A stretch of 64,000 nucleotides of DNA, taken from the NCBI RefSeq assembly GCF_014852585.1, contig NZ_JACVBX010000002.1, positions 248,001 to 312,000 of the forward strand. Direction: 5' to 3'. Under the pieces are notes generated by a model. That model ran no database searches. It was not told the origin of the DNA and saw nothing but the letters and a program-made list of their open reading frames with translations. The position numbers and the translations under genes are program-made. This document shows positions 30,271-38,921 of the stretch, piece after piece; the stretch's first letter is position 1, and every line of letters starts with the position of its first letter. The DNA comes from Pseudomonas sp. PDM18. Lineage in GTDB: Bacteria; Pseudomonadota; Gammaproteobacteria; Pseudomonadales; Pseudomonadaceae.

Positions 30271-30395
30271 GCAAGAGACGCGACCGCCGCAACCACGTAA
30301 GCACGGAAATGAGCTTGCATGTGCTGGCCTACAACCTCAAACGGCTGATGAGCATCTTCGGCGTCACCGGTGCGATGGCGGCACTGCGGGCCTGA
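30267..30395 (+). pseudogene. Chimera: portal gene start fused to transposase C terminus
   Basis: The ATG overlaps the terminase stop (ATGA), as a portal (Q) gene start would. The first 10 codons or so, MSKRRDRRNH, suit a portal N terminus. From about 30,297 the frame reads VSTEMSLHVLAYNLKRLMSI and then FGVTGAMAALRA, the end of an IS1182/IS5-like DDE transposase. An IS inserted at the portal start and then deleted adjacent sequence is the likely history. Confidence 0.6.
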
Positions 30396-30575
30396 GGTCG
30401 GTCATTTTCCTGCGGCTCCTCACCTCAAACAGCCATCTACCGCTTCAGGAGACTCAGTCATTGGATAACGGCCGGTAATCGCTTTAGCCGCGCGCACTTT
30501 CGAGGGCTAATCCCAAATTCGGTTCTGGTGTAAGCACTTCGACGTTTTCACACAGCCTAGGTCGGTAGCTGACGC
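30396..30575. other. Prophage-ars junction: probable IS end
   Basis: 180 bases with no gene. The segment gacgttttcacacagcctag at about 30,541-30,560 resembles an IS terminal repeat and is probably the outer end of the same insertion sequence. I found no copy of the tRNA-Ser 3' end here, so attR is not visible. Confidence 0.35.
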
Positions 30576-31121
30576 TCAGCCGGCTATCTCCGGATAGCGA
30601 CGAGGGGTTGCAGGCGAGCTAACCGGCGCACCTAGCTCCAAGCGCCAGTAACCCACGTCGTGCCACTGGCCCAGCTTGAAACCGACCTGAGGGAAAGTGC
30701 CGATGTGCCGGAAGCCCAGCCGCTCGTGCAAGCCGACGCTTCCAGCGTTGGGGAGCGCGATGCCGGCGTAGGCCGCGTTGAATCCCTGCCTGGCGAGGAT
30801 AGGGAGCAGCTTGGCATAGAGGCTGCGGCCAACCCCGGAGCGGCGCTCGCCGCCCGCGATATAGACAGTGACATCCACCGCCCAGCGGTATGCTGCACGC
30901 GCCCGATGCTGGCTGGCATAGGCGTAACCAACCAGGCGCCCATCGCGCTCCGCGACAAGGTACGGGTAGGTCTCCAGGGTTGTGACGATGCTCTGTCGCA
31001 TCTCCTCGACGGTCGACGGTACTTCCTCAAAGGAGATAGCCGTGCCGGCCACGATAGGGGCGTAGATCGCCTGGATGGCTGCAGCGTCCTCGGGGCGGGC
31101 TTCTCTGATTTCGATTGCCAT
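30576..31121 (-). CDS. arsN1: GNAT N-acetyltransferase, ArsN1-like
   Basis: A 181-residue GNAT enzyme like phosphinothricin acetyltransferase. The start is IEIREARPEDAAAIQAIYAP, SFEEVPSTVEEM follows, and the acetyl-CoA loop is RRSGVGRSLYAKLL near 95-110. As the last gene of an ars operon it fits ArsN1, which acetylates arsinothricin. The symbol rests on context; a general PAT/Bar role is the alternative. It starts 7 bases after arsH. Confidence 0.75.
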   Translation of the reverse strand: MAIEIREARPEDAAAIQAIYAPIVAGTAISFEEVPSTVEEMRQSIVTTLETYPYLVAERDGRLVGYAYASQHRARAAYRWAVDVTVYIAGGERRSGVGRSLYAKLLPILARQGFNAAYAGIALPNAGSVGLHERLGFRHIGTFPQVGFKLGQWHDVGYWRLELGAPVSSPATPRRYPEIAG

Positions 31122-31128
31122 GGCGACC

Positions 31129-31830
31129 TCAGATCGAGCGCTGATTCACGCGGGCGGAAAGCTGCTCGGCGCTTTCCTTGCGCTCGGAATAACGATCCAC
31201 CAGGTACTCCTGGCGGTCGCGCAGCAGCAGGGTGAACTTCACCAGTTCCTCCATGACGTCCACCACGCGATCGTAGTAGGCCGACGGCTTCATCCGGCCG
31301 GCGTCGTCGAACTCCAGGTAGGCCTTGGGTACCGAAGACTGGTTGGGGATGGTGAACATGCGCATCCAGCGGCCGAGTACGCGCAGCTGGTTGACCACGT
31401 TGAACGACTGCGAGCCGCCGCAGACCTGCATCACCGCCAGCGTCTTGCCCTGGGTGGGGCGCACGGCGCCGAGCGCCAGGGGAATCCAGTCGATCTGCGC
31501 CTTGAACACGGCCGAAAGCGCTCCGTGGCGCTCCGGCGAGCACCACACCTGGCCTTCCGACCAAAACACCAGATCGCGTAGCTCCTGCACCTTGTGATGC
31601 TCCACCGGCACATCGTCAGGTAGCGGCAGGCCGGAGGGATTGAAAATGCGCGTCTCGGCGCCGAAGTGCTGCAGCAGGCGCGCGGCTTCCTCCACCAGCA
31701 GGCGGCTGAAGGAGCGTTCGCGGGTCGATCCGTACAGTAGCAAGATGCGTGGCTTGTGCTCACTGGTGCGGACTGTCGCTGGCGGCAGGTCGAATAGAGA
31801 AGGGTCGAGATTGGGCAGTTGCTCGGACAT
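31129..31830 (-). CDS. arsH: ArsH, NADPH-dependent FMN reductase (organoarsenical oxidase)
   Basis: A 233-residue flavodoxin-like protein with the FMN motif [20 protein letters not shown] near residue 32 and the family segment [20 protein letters not shown] late in the protein. ArsH oxidises trivalent methyl or aromatic arsenicals to less toxic pentavalent forms. Full length. Third gene after arsR. Confidence 0.93.
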   Translation of the reverse strand: MSEQLPNLDPSLFDLPPATVRTSEHKPRILLLYGSTRERSFSRLLVEEAARLLQHFGAETRIFNPSGLPLPDDVPVEHHKVQELRDLVFWSEGQVWCSPERHGALSAVFKAQIDWIPLALGAVRPTQGKTLAVMQVCGGSQSFNVVNQLRVLGRWMRMFTIPNQSSVPKAYLEFDDAGRMKPSAYYDRVVDVMEELVKFTLLLRDRQEYLVDRYSERKESAEQLSARVNQRSI

Positions 31831-31842
31831 GTTTCCTCCTGC

Positions 31843-32313
31843 TCAGAGAGCGCCGATGCGATCCAGCTTACGCTTGAGTTCGTCGCGACCGAGGGTGGCG
31901 AAAGGAAGGGCGAAGAAGGCACGGCAGCGCAGCTCGATGCGGGCCAGCGTGGCACGGAAGGCAGCGTCGATGGCGGGTTCATCACCCACCACATCGGACG
32001 GGTCTTCCAGCCCCCAGTGGGACTTCAACGCCGGGCCGAAGTACACCGGGCAGGCGTCGCCGGCGGCCTTGTCGCAGACAGTGATGACGATGTCCGGCGG
32101 ATTGCCTTCGAAGGCGTCGTTACCCTTGCTGCTCAGGCCCTCGATGGAGATACCGGCCTGCTGCAGGGTGGTGAGGCTGCGCGGCAGCACCTGGCCCTTG
32201 GGGAAACTGCCGGAGCTGACCGCCTCGAAGCCTTCCGGCGCCAGGTGGTTGAATAGCGCTTCGGAGAGGATGCTGCGGCAACTGTTGGCCGTGCACATGA
32301 ACAGGACTCGCAT
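31843..32313 (-). CDS. arsC: Arsenate reductase ArsC (thioredoxin-coupled)
   Basis: A 156-residue low-molecular-weight phosphatase fold. The P-loop CTANSCRS has Cys7 as nucleophile, and Cys80 and Cys88 in CDKAAGDACPV are the relay cysteines of the thioredoxin-linked class. It reduces arsenate to arsenite for export by ArsB. Start MRVLFMCTANSCRS follows the arsB stop by 27 bases. Confidence 0.93.
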   Translation of the reverse strand: MRVLFMCTANSCRSILSEALFNHLAPEGFEAVSSGSFPKGQVLPRSLTTLQQAGISIEGLSSKGNDAFEGNPPDIVITVCDKAAGDACPVYFGPALKSHWGLEDPSDVVGDEPAIDAAFRATLARIELRCRAFFALPFATLGRDELKRKLDRIGAL

Positions 32314-32340
32314 GGAGGTCTCCTCCGCTTGACGCGGACT

Positions 32341-33624
32341 TCAGAGGCTCAGGCGCAGCGCCAGGGCCGAAAGGGTGATCAGCAGGACGGGCAGGGTCAG
32401 CAGGACGCCGACCTTGAAGTAGTAACCCCAGGTGATGCGCATGCCCTTGCGCTCCAGCACATGCAGCCAGAGCAGCGTGGCGAGGCTGCCGATAGGGGTG
32501 ATCTTCGGGCCGAGGTCGCAGCCGATGACGTTGGCGTAGATCATCGCCTCGCGCACCAGGCCTTCCGCGCTGCTGCCCTGGATCGACAGGGCGCCGACCA
32601 GCACGCTGGGCATGTTGTTCATCACCGACGAAAGCAGCGCCGAGAGCAGGCCGGTGCCGATGGCGGCGCTCCACAACCCCTGTTCGGCGAGACGGTCGAA
32701 CAAGTGGGTGAGAAAGTCCGTGAGGCCGGCGTTCTTCAAGCCGTACACCACCAGGTACATGCCGAGGGAGAAGATCACCACCTGCCAGGGCGCATCGCGC
32801 AGTACGCGACGGGTAGAGATGCGGTGCCCGCGAGCGGCGACGGCAAACAGGATGGCCGCGCAGACGGCGGCCACGGCACTGACCGGGATGCCCAGCGGCT
32901 CCAGGGCGAACAGGCCGACCAGCAGCACCAGCAACATCCACCAGCCGACGATGAAGGTAGCGCGATCGTGGATCGCCGCCTTTGGCTCCTTCAGCGCATC
33001 GAGCGCGTACTGCCTCGGGATGTCGCGACGGTAGAACAGGAACAGCACCAGCAGGGTGGCGGCGATACTCGCAAGGTTCACCGGCACCATCACCGAGGCG
33101 TACTCGGCGAAGCCCAGGCCGAAGTAGTCAGCCGAGACGATGTTCACCAGGTTGGAGACCACCAGCGGCAGGCTGGCGGTATCGGCGATGAAGCCGGCAG
33201 CCATGACGAAGGCCAGGGTCGTGGCGGGAGAGAAGCGCAGCGCGAGCAGCATCGACATGACGATGGGGGTGAGAACCAGCGCCGCGCCATCGTTGGCGAA
33301 CAGCGCCGAGACAGCAGCGCCGAGCAGTATGCAGAAGGCAAACAGTCGGTTGCCGCTGCCATTCGCCCAACGCGCCACGTGCAACGCGGCCCACTCGAAG
33401 AACCCGGCCTCATCCAGCAACAGGCTGATGATGATGACGGCGATGAAAGTGGCCGTGGCGTTCCAGACGATGGCCCACACGGTCGGGATGTCGTGCAGTG
33501 AAACCGCGCCGGCGGCCAGGGCGATGATCGTTCCCAACGCGGCGCTCCAACCCACGCCAAGGCCCTTGGGTTGCCAGATGACCAGAACGAGGGTGAAGAC
33601 GAAGACAGCAACGGCGACCAGCAT
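32341..33624 (-). CDS. arsB: Arsenite efflux transporter ArsB
   Basis: A 427-residue inner-membrane antiporter with about 12 hydrophobic segments. The start [21 protein letters not shown] matches other Pseudomonas ArsB proteins; a TTG start 10 codons upstream would add [10 protein letters not shown]. Segment [20 protein letters not shown] is a family signature. It exports arsenite from the cell. Confidence 0.95.
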   Translation of the reverse strand: MLVAVAVFVFTLVLVIWQPKGLGVGWSAALGTIIALAAGAVSLHDIPTVWAIVWNATATFIAVIIISLLLDEAGFFEWAALHVARWANGSGNRLFAFCILLGAAVSALFANDGAALVLTPIVMSMLLALRFSPATTLAFVMAAGFIADTASLPLVVSNLVNIVSADYFGLGFAEYASVMVPVNLASIAATLLVLFLFYRRDIPRQYALDALKEPKAAIHDRATFIVGWWMLLVLLVGLFALEPLGIPVSAVAAVCAAILFAVAARGHRISTRRVLRDAPWQVVIFSLGMYLVVYGLKNAGLTDFLTHLFDRLAEQGLWSAAIGTGLLSALLSSVMNNMPSVLVGALSIQGSSAEGLVREAMIYANVIGCDLGPKITPIGSLATLLWLHVLERKGMRITWGYYFKVGVLLTLPVLLITLSALALRLSL

Positions 33625-33644
33625 GGAGGACTCGCTCGAAGGGA

Positions 33645-33992
33645 TCAGCAGCAAGCGGCATCACGGACGGGGCGGCCGTCCATGTTCTGCAGGCGGAGGG
33701 TGTTGTCGGCCAACCATTGCGCGTTGGCCAGCAGGGTGACCTGCAGCATCTCGTGCACCCAGCCAGGCAGCTCGGGGTTGAGGCGGTAATACACCCACTG
33801 GCCCTGGCGGCGATCCAGCAGCAGGCCGCTGCTGCGCAACTGCGCCAGGTGGCGGCTGATCTTCGGCTGGCTGTCGTCCAGCGCGCACATCAGCTCGCAG
33901 ACGCAGAGCTCGCCCAGACTGGCGATGAGCAGGGTGGCGCGAGCGCGGGTCTCGTCGGCCAGGCTCTTGAAGACTTCGGGTGGAGTGATCAT
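33645..33992 (-). CDS. arsR: Arsenic-responsive repressor ArsR
   Basis: A 115-residue ArsR/SmtB winged helix. Arsenite-binding cysteines are in ELCVCEL (C30 and C32), with C36 nearby. The recognition helix is [20 protein letters not shown]-terminal Cys-Cys pair is unusual and might add metal affinity. It is the first gene of the ars operon and lies beside a perfect inverted repeat, so autoregulation is likely. Confidence 0.95.
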   Translation of the reverse strand: MITPPEVFKSLADETRARATLLIASLGELCVCELMCALDDSQPKISRHLAQLRSSGLLLDRRQGQWVYYRLNPELPGWVHEMLQVTLLANAQWLADNTLRLQNMDGRPVRDAACC

Positions 33993-34000
33993 GGCGTCAC

Positions 34001-34048
34001 CTTACATATGGAAAAGCGAATATACGAATTTCCATATGTAAGACGCAA
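34001..34048 (-). promoter_or_regulatory. ars promoter with ArsR operator palindrome
   Basis: A perfect 14-base inverted repeat: cttacatatggaaa (34,001-34,014) and its complement at 34,029-34,042. On the minus strand a -35-like TTGCGT (34,043-34,048), 18-base spacer and -10-like TATATT (34,019-34,024) overlap it, so one arm lies between the promoter boxes and the other just after the -10. Confidence 0.75.
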
Positions 34049-34133
34049 GCCCAGTTGAACTTGAGCGGCCGCCTCTGACCCAGAGCTCGCGGAGCTTGGC
34101 AAACAAAGGTGCATCGCTCGACGCTTCTTTGGC

Positions 34134-35189
34134 CTATCTAGAGAGTGTATTCGCTGCGAACGATGGCAGCTGTACTGCGCGCCATTCCTTGGGGCTACAA
34201 CCATAAAAGTCGCGGAAAACCCGACTGAAATGTGACATGTCATTGAAGCCCCACCGAAAGGCGACTTCAGAGATGCGCAGTGTTGAGCAGAGCGGACTCC
34301 GCAGCTCGGCTCCGCAGCGTTCCAGGCGACGACGCAGGACGTATCGCATCAGGGAGCTTCCCTCGCGTTCGAACAACTTGCCGATATAACGAGCGGAGAG
34401 GCCGGTCGCACAGGCGATCTGCTGCGCGCTCAGTGCGGGGTCCCGGAGGTTGTCGCTGATGAAGATCTTCACTCGCGTGAGCGTCAGCATCTGTGAGCGA
34501 GAGTGATCGGGGGCGAGGTTCTGCAGGTTGCCCAGTGTCAGGGCGATGAGGTGGGTGGCCGACTCCGACAGTCTGGCCATCTCCTGCGGTGTGAACTCTC
34601 CAATCTGCGTGCTCAGCGTTTCGAGGAAGGAGCGAAGCACTCGCCCCGTCGGGTTGTCGAGCGAGACGCGTGTAGCCGTCCGGCTCTCCATGTCCACCAC
34701 CAGTTGATTGAGGCTGGCCCGCGGGACGCTGACGATGATCTGCCGCCAGTCACTGTCGAAACTGAGGTGGTGGGGGCGGGTGGCGTCGTAGATCGAAAGC
34801 TCGCCGGGCTCGATCTTCGCCCGGCTGTCGCCTTGCTCAAGGCACTCGCTGCCTTCGAGCATCAACACGGCGAAGTACTTGTCTTCCTCGCGACAGCGGG
34901 GGTGCAGGTGTCGGCGGTTGACGGCCTGTGCCGAAGCGCCGACGTCGCTGACGCGCAGCAGCTCGCACTTCTGTGAGCGCACGCGGCCGAAGAACGCCGG
35001 ATTGGGAAGGGCGCCGATTTCGACATCGGCGAACAGCCGCAGGATCATTTCCCGCCAGTAGTCGACCCGATCCTGGAATGAGTTGCTGAGCGTTGCCAGT
35101 TCGATGCGGTCACTGGACCAGAGCTCAGGCGATGGCGCCGGCTCAGCCCCTTGATTGTTGTCCATCGTCGATGCACCCCTGTTGTTCAT
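34134..35189 (-). CDS. AraC-family regulator of the aldoxime/nitrile cluster
   Basis: A 351-residue regulator. The N-terminal cupin-like ligand domain (about 30-215) is of the AraC-binding-like type seen in NitR; the C-terminal HTH has QQIACATGLSARYIGKLFER and ISEVAFRWGFNDMSHFSRVF, ending FYGCSPKEWRA. It is divergent from the porin-oxd-nitrile hydratase operon, which it probably activates. The Met at codon 9 (35,165) has a better ribosome site (aggggtg) than the first ATG. Confidence 0.88.
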   Translation of the reverse strand: MNNRGASTMDNNQGAEPAPSPELWSSDRIELATLSNSFQDRVDYWREMILRLFADVEIGALPNPAFFGRVRSQKCELLRVSDVGASAQAVNRRHLHPRCREEDKYFAVLMLEGSECLEQGDSRAKIEPGELSIYDATRPHHLSFDSDWRQIIVSVPRASLNQLVVDMESRTATRVSLDNPTGRVLRSFLETLSTQIGEFTPQEMARLSESATHLIALTLGNLQNLAPDHSRSQMLTLTRVKIFISDNLRDPALSAQQIACATGLSARYIGKLFEREGSSLMRYVLRRRLERCGAELRSPLCSTLRISEVAFRWGFNDMSHFSRVFRDFYGCSPKEWRAVQLPSFAANTLSR

Positions 35190-35511
35190 TACTTTTCAGG
35201 ATGAATCCGTCGTTGCCTTCGCTCGCAAAGGCCGACTCGAAGGTTTCGTCTATCGGGCTGTCGCGCCCTTGATTCCTTCATACAACAGCAATCGGCTGCC
35301 CGCCAGCAAACCGGACGCAAGGGCCGTTCGAACAAAGTTGTTGTTCCGCTTCAGCCAAGAAGGGCGTCGCTTTGAGTTTCATGCTTGAGCCGTGACAAGG
35401 AAGACCTGGCAGACAGGCCAGAGCGTCGGACCGCCATCCTCGAACAGGGGCGGGTAATCAGGACGGTCATGCATTTCAATGCCCTTCGGGGCTCCGGCTC
35501 AAGGCAAAACC
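35190..35511. promoter_or_regulatory. Divergent control region of the nitrile cluster
   Basis: 322 bases between the AraC gene and the porin gene with no convincing ORF. It should hold both promoters. It is less GC-rich near the AraC gene. A palindrome gttcgaac at 35,326-35,333 and a nearby cgaacagg word at 35,441 are the only repeats I noticed; no clear -35/-10 pair can be assigned. Confidence 0.45.
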
Positions 35512-36408
35512 ATGAAAACAACAAGATCCCTGTTTTGCGAACTGAAACGCTCCGCTCTCGCGGGGTTGATCCTGATCGGCGTGTCGTTCTCCTCCCTGGC
35601 GGTGGAGGTGGCGCCGGGTGACTACGAGCAGTACCCAGCGGGTGCAACCATCGGTCTGGTCTATTACCAACACGCGACGACCAATGCGTTACGTAGCGAC
35701 GGCCATTCCGTCAGCTCGGATTTCAACATCACCTCCGACGTCGGCATCCTGCGTCTGCTGCACGTCTACCAGCTCAGCGACAAGGTCACCATCGATCCGC
35801 AGGTGCTGTTGCCGTTCGGCCATCTGTCGGGCAACGGCGACGCATCGCCGCTGGGGGATACCAGCGGCACGGGCGATCTCATCCTTACCGCACCGATCAA
35901 GGTGCTGCTCAACGATGCTCGCGATGTCTTCAGCGTCAACGCCTATCTCTTCGCGCCCACGGGCAGCTATGACAAGAACGATGCGCTGAATCTGGGGGAG
36001 AACCGCTGGAAGGTCGATTTCCAGAGTGCCTACATCAAGCACTTCAGTGACAAGTGGGCCGTCGACCTGATCGGCGATGTCATCTGGTACGCCAACAACG
36101 ACGACTACGGCCCGGCGTCGCTCAAGCTGGAGCAGAAGACCTCCTACAGCGCCCAACTCATGGGCCGCTACATGCCGGACCAGGCAACCAGCCTCGGTCT
36201 TGGAATCGGCCAGCTGTGGGGCGGGGAGACCCGCGTGGACGGTGTGGATCGGGATGACCGCCAGCGCACGACCAACATCCGCGTGACCGCCAGCCATTTC
36301 GTCACCCCCAAGGACCAGCTGCAGCTGCAGCTGGGGCGCGACCTCGCGGTGGAGAACGGGCCGCGCGAAGACTTCCGCCTGAACCTGCGCTACGCGCACA
36401 TCTTCTGA
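35512..36408 (+). CDS. Outer-membrane transporter of the phenol-degradation MetA type
   Basis: A 298-residue protein with a signal peptide (about 1-30) and a beta-barrel ending in F (LRYAHIF). The family phrase VAPGDYEQYPAGATIGLVYY and many alternating strands match the SphA/MetA-pathway outer-membrane proteins found in aromatic-degradation operons. It is first in the operon and probably passes the substrate across the outer membrane. Confidence 0.8.
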   Translation: MKTTRSLFCELKRSALAGLILIGVSFSSLAVEVAPGDYEQYPAGATIGLVYYQHATTNALRSDGHSVSSDFNITSDVGILRLLHVYQLSDKVTIDPQVLLPFGHLSGNGDASPLGDTSGTGDLILTAPIKVLLNDARDVFSVNAYLFAPTGSYDKNDALNLGENRWKVDFQSAYIKHFSDKWAVDLIGDVIWYANNDDYGPASLKLEQKTSYSAQLMGRYMPDQATSLGLGIGQLWGGETRVDGVDRDDRQRTTNIRVTASHFVTPKDQLQLQLGRDLAVENGPREDFRLNLRYAHIF

Positions 36409-36507
36409 CGCCGTGTCTTCTGGCACTCCGTCTTCAGACACAGCATCGACCCACTCGCACCACCGCCGGTTTGCCGGCGACCTACAACAAAAAACTGTGA
36501 GGCTTCC

Positions 36508-37548
36508 ATGGAATCAGCAATCGACAAGCATCTGCTTTGCCCCCGTTCGCGCGCGCGCCGCGTCGACGACGACTACACCCCTCCGTTCCCGGCCTGGGTC
36601 GGCCGCGCCGATGCCGCGATCACCCGTTATGTCATGGCGTACATCGGCGTGCAGAGCAAGGGCGAAAGCCAGCTCGGTGCGGCCTGCTCCGCGCTGCGCA
36701 TGATCGTGGAGAGCCTGAAGCAGGTTGACGGTCCGCGCTATCACGATCTCGCCCATTACCGGGATTCGGATGGCTACGACAACCTGATCGCCATCGCCTA
36801 CTGGGATGATCCTGCGGCCTTCGAGCGCTGGAAAGCGGACGAGCGCAATGGCGCGGCGTGGCCTTCGCGCCTCGATGCAAGCAGCGGTCTGGGGTTCTTC
36901 CGCGAAGTCATCACGCCCGGCGTCGAGCGCTTCGAGACCTTGTATGCCATGCCCGAGGGCATGGAAGGCGTGGGGCTGGCGATGGGCTCGCGCAGCAATG
37001 AGATCCAGGAGCACGGTTACTGGGGATCGATGCGCGACCGCATCCCTATTTCGCAAACGGACGCCATGACGCCGTCGGGCAAGCTCGCCTTCAGCCATGC
37101 ATCGGACATGGTCAGCGTCAGCGGTCACGAAAACCTGGTGGTGATCCGCTCCGGGCAGGACTGGAGCGAGACCCAAGGTCGCGAGCGCGAGCTGTATCTG
37201 GGCGAGATGGAACCGGTCCTGCGCGCCGGCATGGACTTCCTGCGCGATCAGGGACAGCCGGTGGGCTGCTACAGCAACCGCTACCTGCGGCACATCGATG
37301 CCAACGGGCAGCCCCAGGAAAAGAGCTTCTCCGTCAGCCACTGGCGCTCCATGTCCCATCTGGAACGCTGGTCCGAGTCCCATCCCACGCACATCGAGAT
37401 CTTCGGTACCTTCCTGCGGATGGTCCAGTCGCTGCAGGGTGAACTCAAGTGGAAGGGCTACCACGAAGTCAGCGTGCTGCGGGCTCAGGACCAGCGCTAC
37501 GAATACCTCAACTGCCATCCCGGAACCGGGTTGATGCGTGGCATCTGA
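36508..37548 (+). CDS. oxd: Aldoxime dehydratase (heme)
   Basis: A 346-residue heme enzyme that dehydrates aldoximes (R-CH=NOH) to nitriles. Similarity extends over the whole length to Pseudomonas OxdA and Rhodococcus OxdRE as I remember them. Catalytic candidates are Arg178 (MRDRIP), Ser220 (GQDWSE) and His319 (GYHEVSV); the axial heme His is probably in SHPTH (292 or 295). It is followed by nitrile hydratase genes, so its nitrile product is used at once. Confidence 0.93.
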   Translation: MESAIDKHLLCPRSRARRVDDDYTPPFPAWVGRADAAITRYVMAYIGVQSKGESQLGAACSALRMIVESLKQVDGPRYHDLAHYRDSDGYDNLIAIAYWDDPAAFERWKADERNGAAWPSRLDASSGLGFFREVITPGVERFETLYAMPEGMEGVGLAMGSRSNEIQEHGYWGSMRDRIPISQTDAMTPSGKLAFSHASDMVSVSGHENLVVIRSGQDWSETQGRERELYLGEMEPVLRAGMDFLRDQGQPVGCYSNRYLRHIDANGQPQEKSFSVSHWRSMSHLERWSESHPTHIEIFGTFLRMVQSLQGELKWKGYHEVSVLRAQDQRYEYLNCHPGTGLMRGI

Positions 37549-37572
37549 GCGGCCAGTCACGAGGAGACAGAC

Positions 37573-38199
37573 ATGAATCAAAAAGCAAACATCTCTGCAG
37601 GCACCGCTGCCGACCGCGCGTTCGCCCTCAAGCACGCCCTGGAAGAAAAAGGCGTGGTGCCTGAAGGCTATGTCGAAAACTTCACGCAGGTCATGGAGAA
37701 CGACTTCGATCCCGCCAACGGCGCGCGGGTGGTGGCCCGTGCCTGGGTTGACCCGGATTATCGCGAGCTGCTTCTGCGCGACGGCACCGCAGCCTGCGAC
37801 CAGTTCGGCTACACCGGGGTGCAGGGCGAGTACATCGTCGCCCTGGAAAATACGCCGACCCTGCAGAACGTCATCGTCTGCACGCTCTGCTCCTGTACCG
37901 CCTGGCCCGTCCTGGGGCTGCCGCCGGACTGGTACAAGAGCTTCGAATACCGCGCGCGGGTCGTGCGTGAATCCCGCAGCGTACTGCGCGAGATGGGGCT
38001 GGACCTGCCCGAGTCAGTCGCTATCCGGGTCTGGGACACCACAGCCGAGACTCGCTACATGGTGCTGCCGGTGCGCCCGGAAGGCACCGAAGGCTGGAGC
38101 GAGGAAGAACTCGCCGCTCTGGTGACCAAGGATGTGCTGATCGGCATTGCTCGCCCGGAAGTGCCCGCAGCCAGCGATTCGACGAAGGAGGTGAGCTGA
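37573..38199 (+). CDS. nthA: Nitrile hydratase alpha subunit, cobalt-type
   Basis: A 208-residue metal-binding subunit. The metal claw is C103-T-L-C106-S-C108; Thr in the second place marks the cobalt class (iron enzymes have Ser). Two of these Cys are oxidised in active enzymes. It hydrates nitriles to amides together with the beta subunit. It starts 25 bases after oxd. The alpha-then-beta order is the one common for iron-type clusters. Confidence 0.95.
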   Translation: MNQKANISAGTAADRAFALKHALEEKGVVPEGYVENFTQVMENDFDPANGARVVARAWVDPDYRELLLRDGTAACDQFGYTGVQGEYIVALENTPTLQNVIVCTLCSCTAWPVLGLPPDWYKSFEYRARVVRESRSVLREMGLDLPESVAIRVWDTTAETRYMVLPVRPEGTEGWSEEELAALVTKDVLIGIARPEVPAASDSTKEVS

Positions 38200-38201
38200 A
38201 C

Positions 38202-38834
38202 ATGGACGGCATTCATGATCTTGGCGGCCTGCAAGGTTTCGGGCCGGTCGCCCATGTGGCCAATTCGCTGAGCTACAAACCCGTCTTCCACGAGGACTGG
38301 GAGCACCTGGGCTATAGCCTGCTGTTCCTGGGCGCGGGTGAGCTCGGGCTGTTCAACGTCGATGAGCTGCGGCACGCCATCGAGCGGATGGAGCCACGGC
38401 ATTACCTGTCCTCCGGCTACTACGATCGCATCGTCATCGGTGTCGCCTCGCTGTTCGTCGAGAAGGGCCTGCTCAGCCAGGAGCACCTGGCGCAGCTGGC
38501 CGGCGGGAGCTATCCGCTGGCGTTGCCGATGGGCCCCGGGCGCGAGGCAAACCCGCCGCGCCGGCCGTTCCAGGTTGGCGACGAGGTGGTGGTCCGCGAC
38601 GAGCGCGTCTCCGGACATATCCGCATGCCCGGTTATGTGCGCGGCAAGCGTGGCGTGGTGCTGCACCGCACCCGCCATTCGTGGCCATTCCCTGACGCCG
38701 TCGGCCACGGGCGGGACAGCCCGCTGGAGCCGACCTACCACGTCCAATTCACCACCCAGGAACTGTGGGGCGATGCGGCGGACGCAGGCACGGTGGTGGT
38801 CGACCTGTTCGGCGGCTACCTGCTCCTGGCCTGA
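38202..38834 (+). CDS. nthB: Nitrile hydratase beta subunit
   Basis: A 210-residue beta subunit. It starts MDGIHDLGGLQGFGPV and ends VVVDLFGGYLLLA. The SH3-like C-terminal part (PFQVGDEVVVRDE, GYVRGKRGVVLHR) is intact. It starts two bases after nthA. No separate activator of the beta-homologue (P14K) type follows, which is unusual for a cobalt enzyme. Confidence 0.94.
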   Translation: MDGIHDLGGLQGFGPVAHVANSLSYKPVFHEDWEHLGYSLLFLGAGELGLFNVDELRHAIERMEPRHYLSSGYYDRIVIGVASLFVEKGLLSQEHLAQLAGGSYPLALPMGPGREANPPRRPFQVGDEVVVRDERVSGHIRMPGYVRGKRGVVLHRTRHSWPFPDAVGHGRDSPLEPTYHVQFTTQELWGDAADAGTVVVDLFGGYLLLA

Positions 38835-38921
38835 CGAACAGCTTTTGGGGGCGGCGAGGTCTTCCCGGAATATCAGCCCCTCGTCGCCCCCGTTTTCTTC
38901 TCTGCAGAGTGAGACATCAAC

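Noticed and set aside
30396-30575. Search for attR as a copy of the tRNA-Ser 3' end
   Set aside because: No convincing repeat of the tRNA end was found; the right edge seems to have been removed by the IS-linked deletion.
38835-38921. A small nitrile hydratase activator gene between nthB and the amidase
   Set aside because: The 87-base gap holds no usable open frame.
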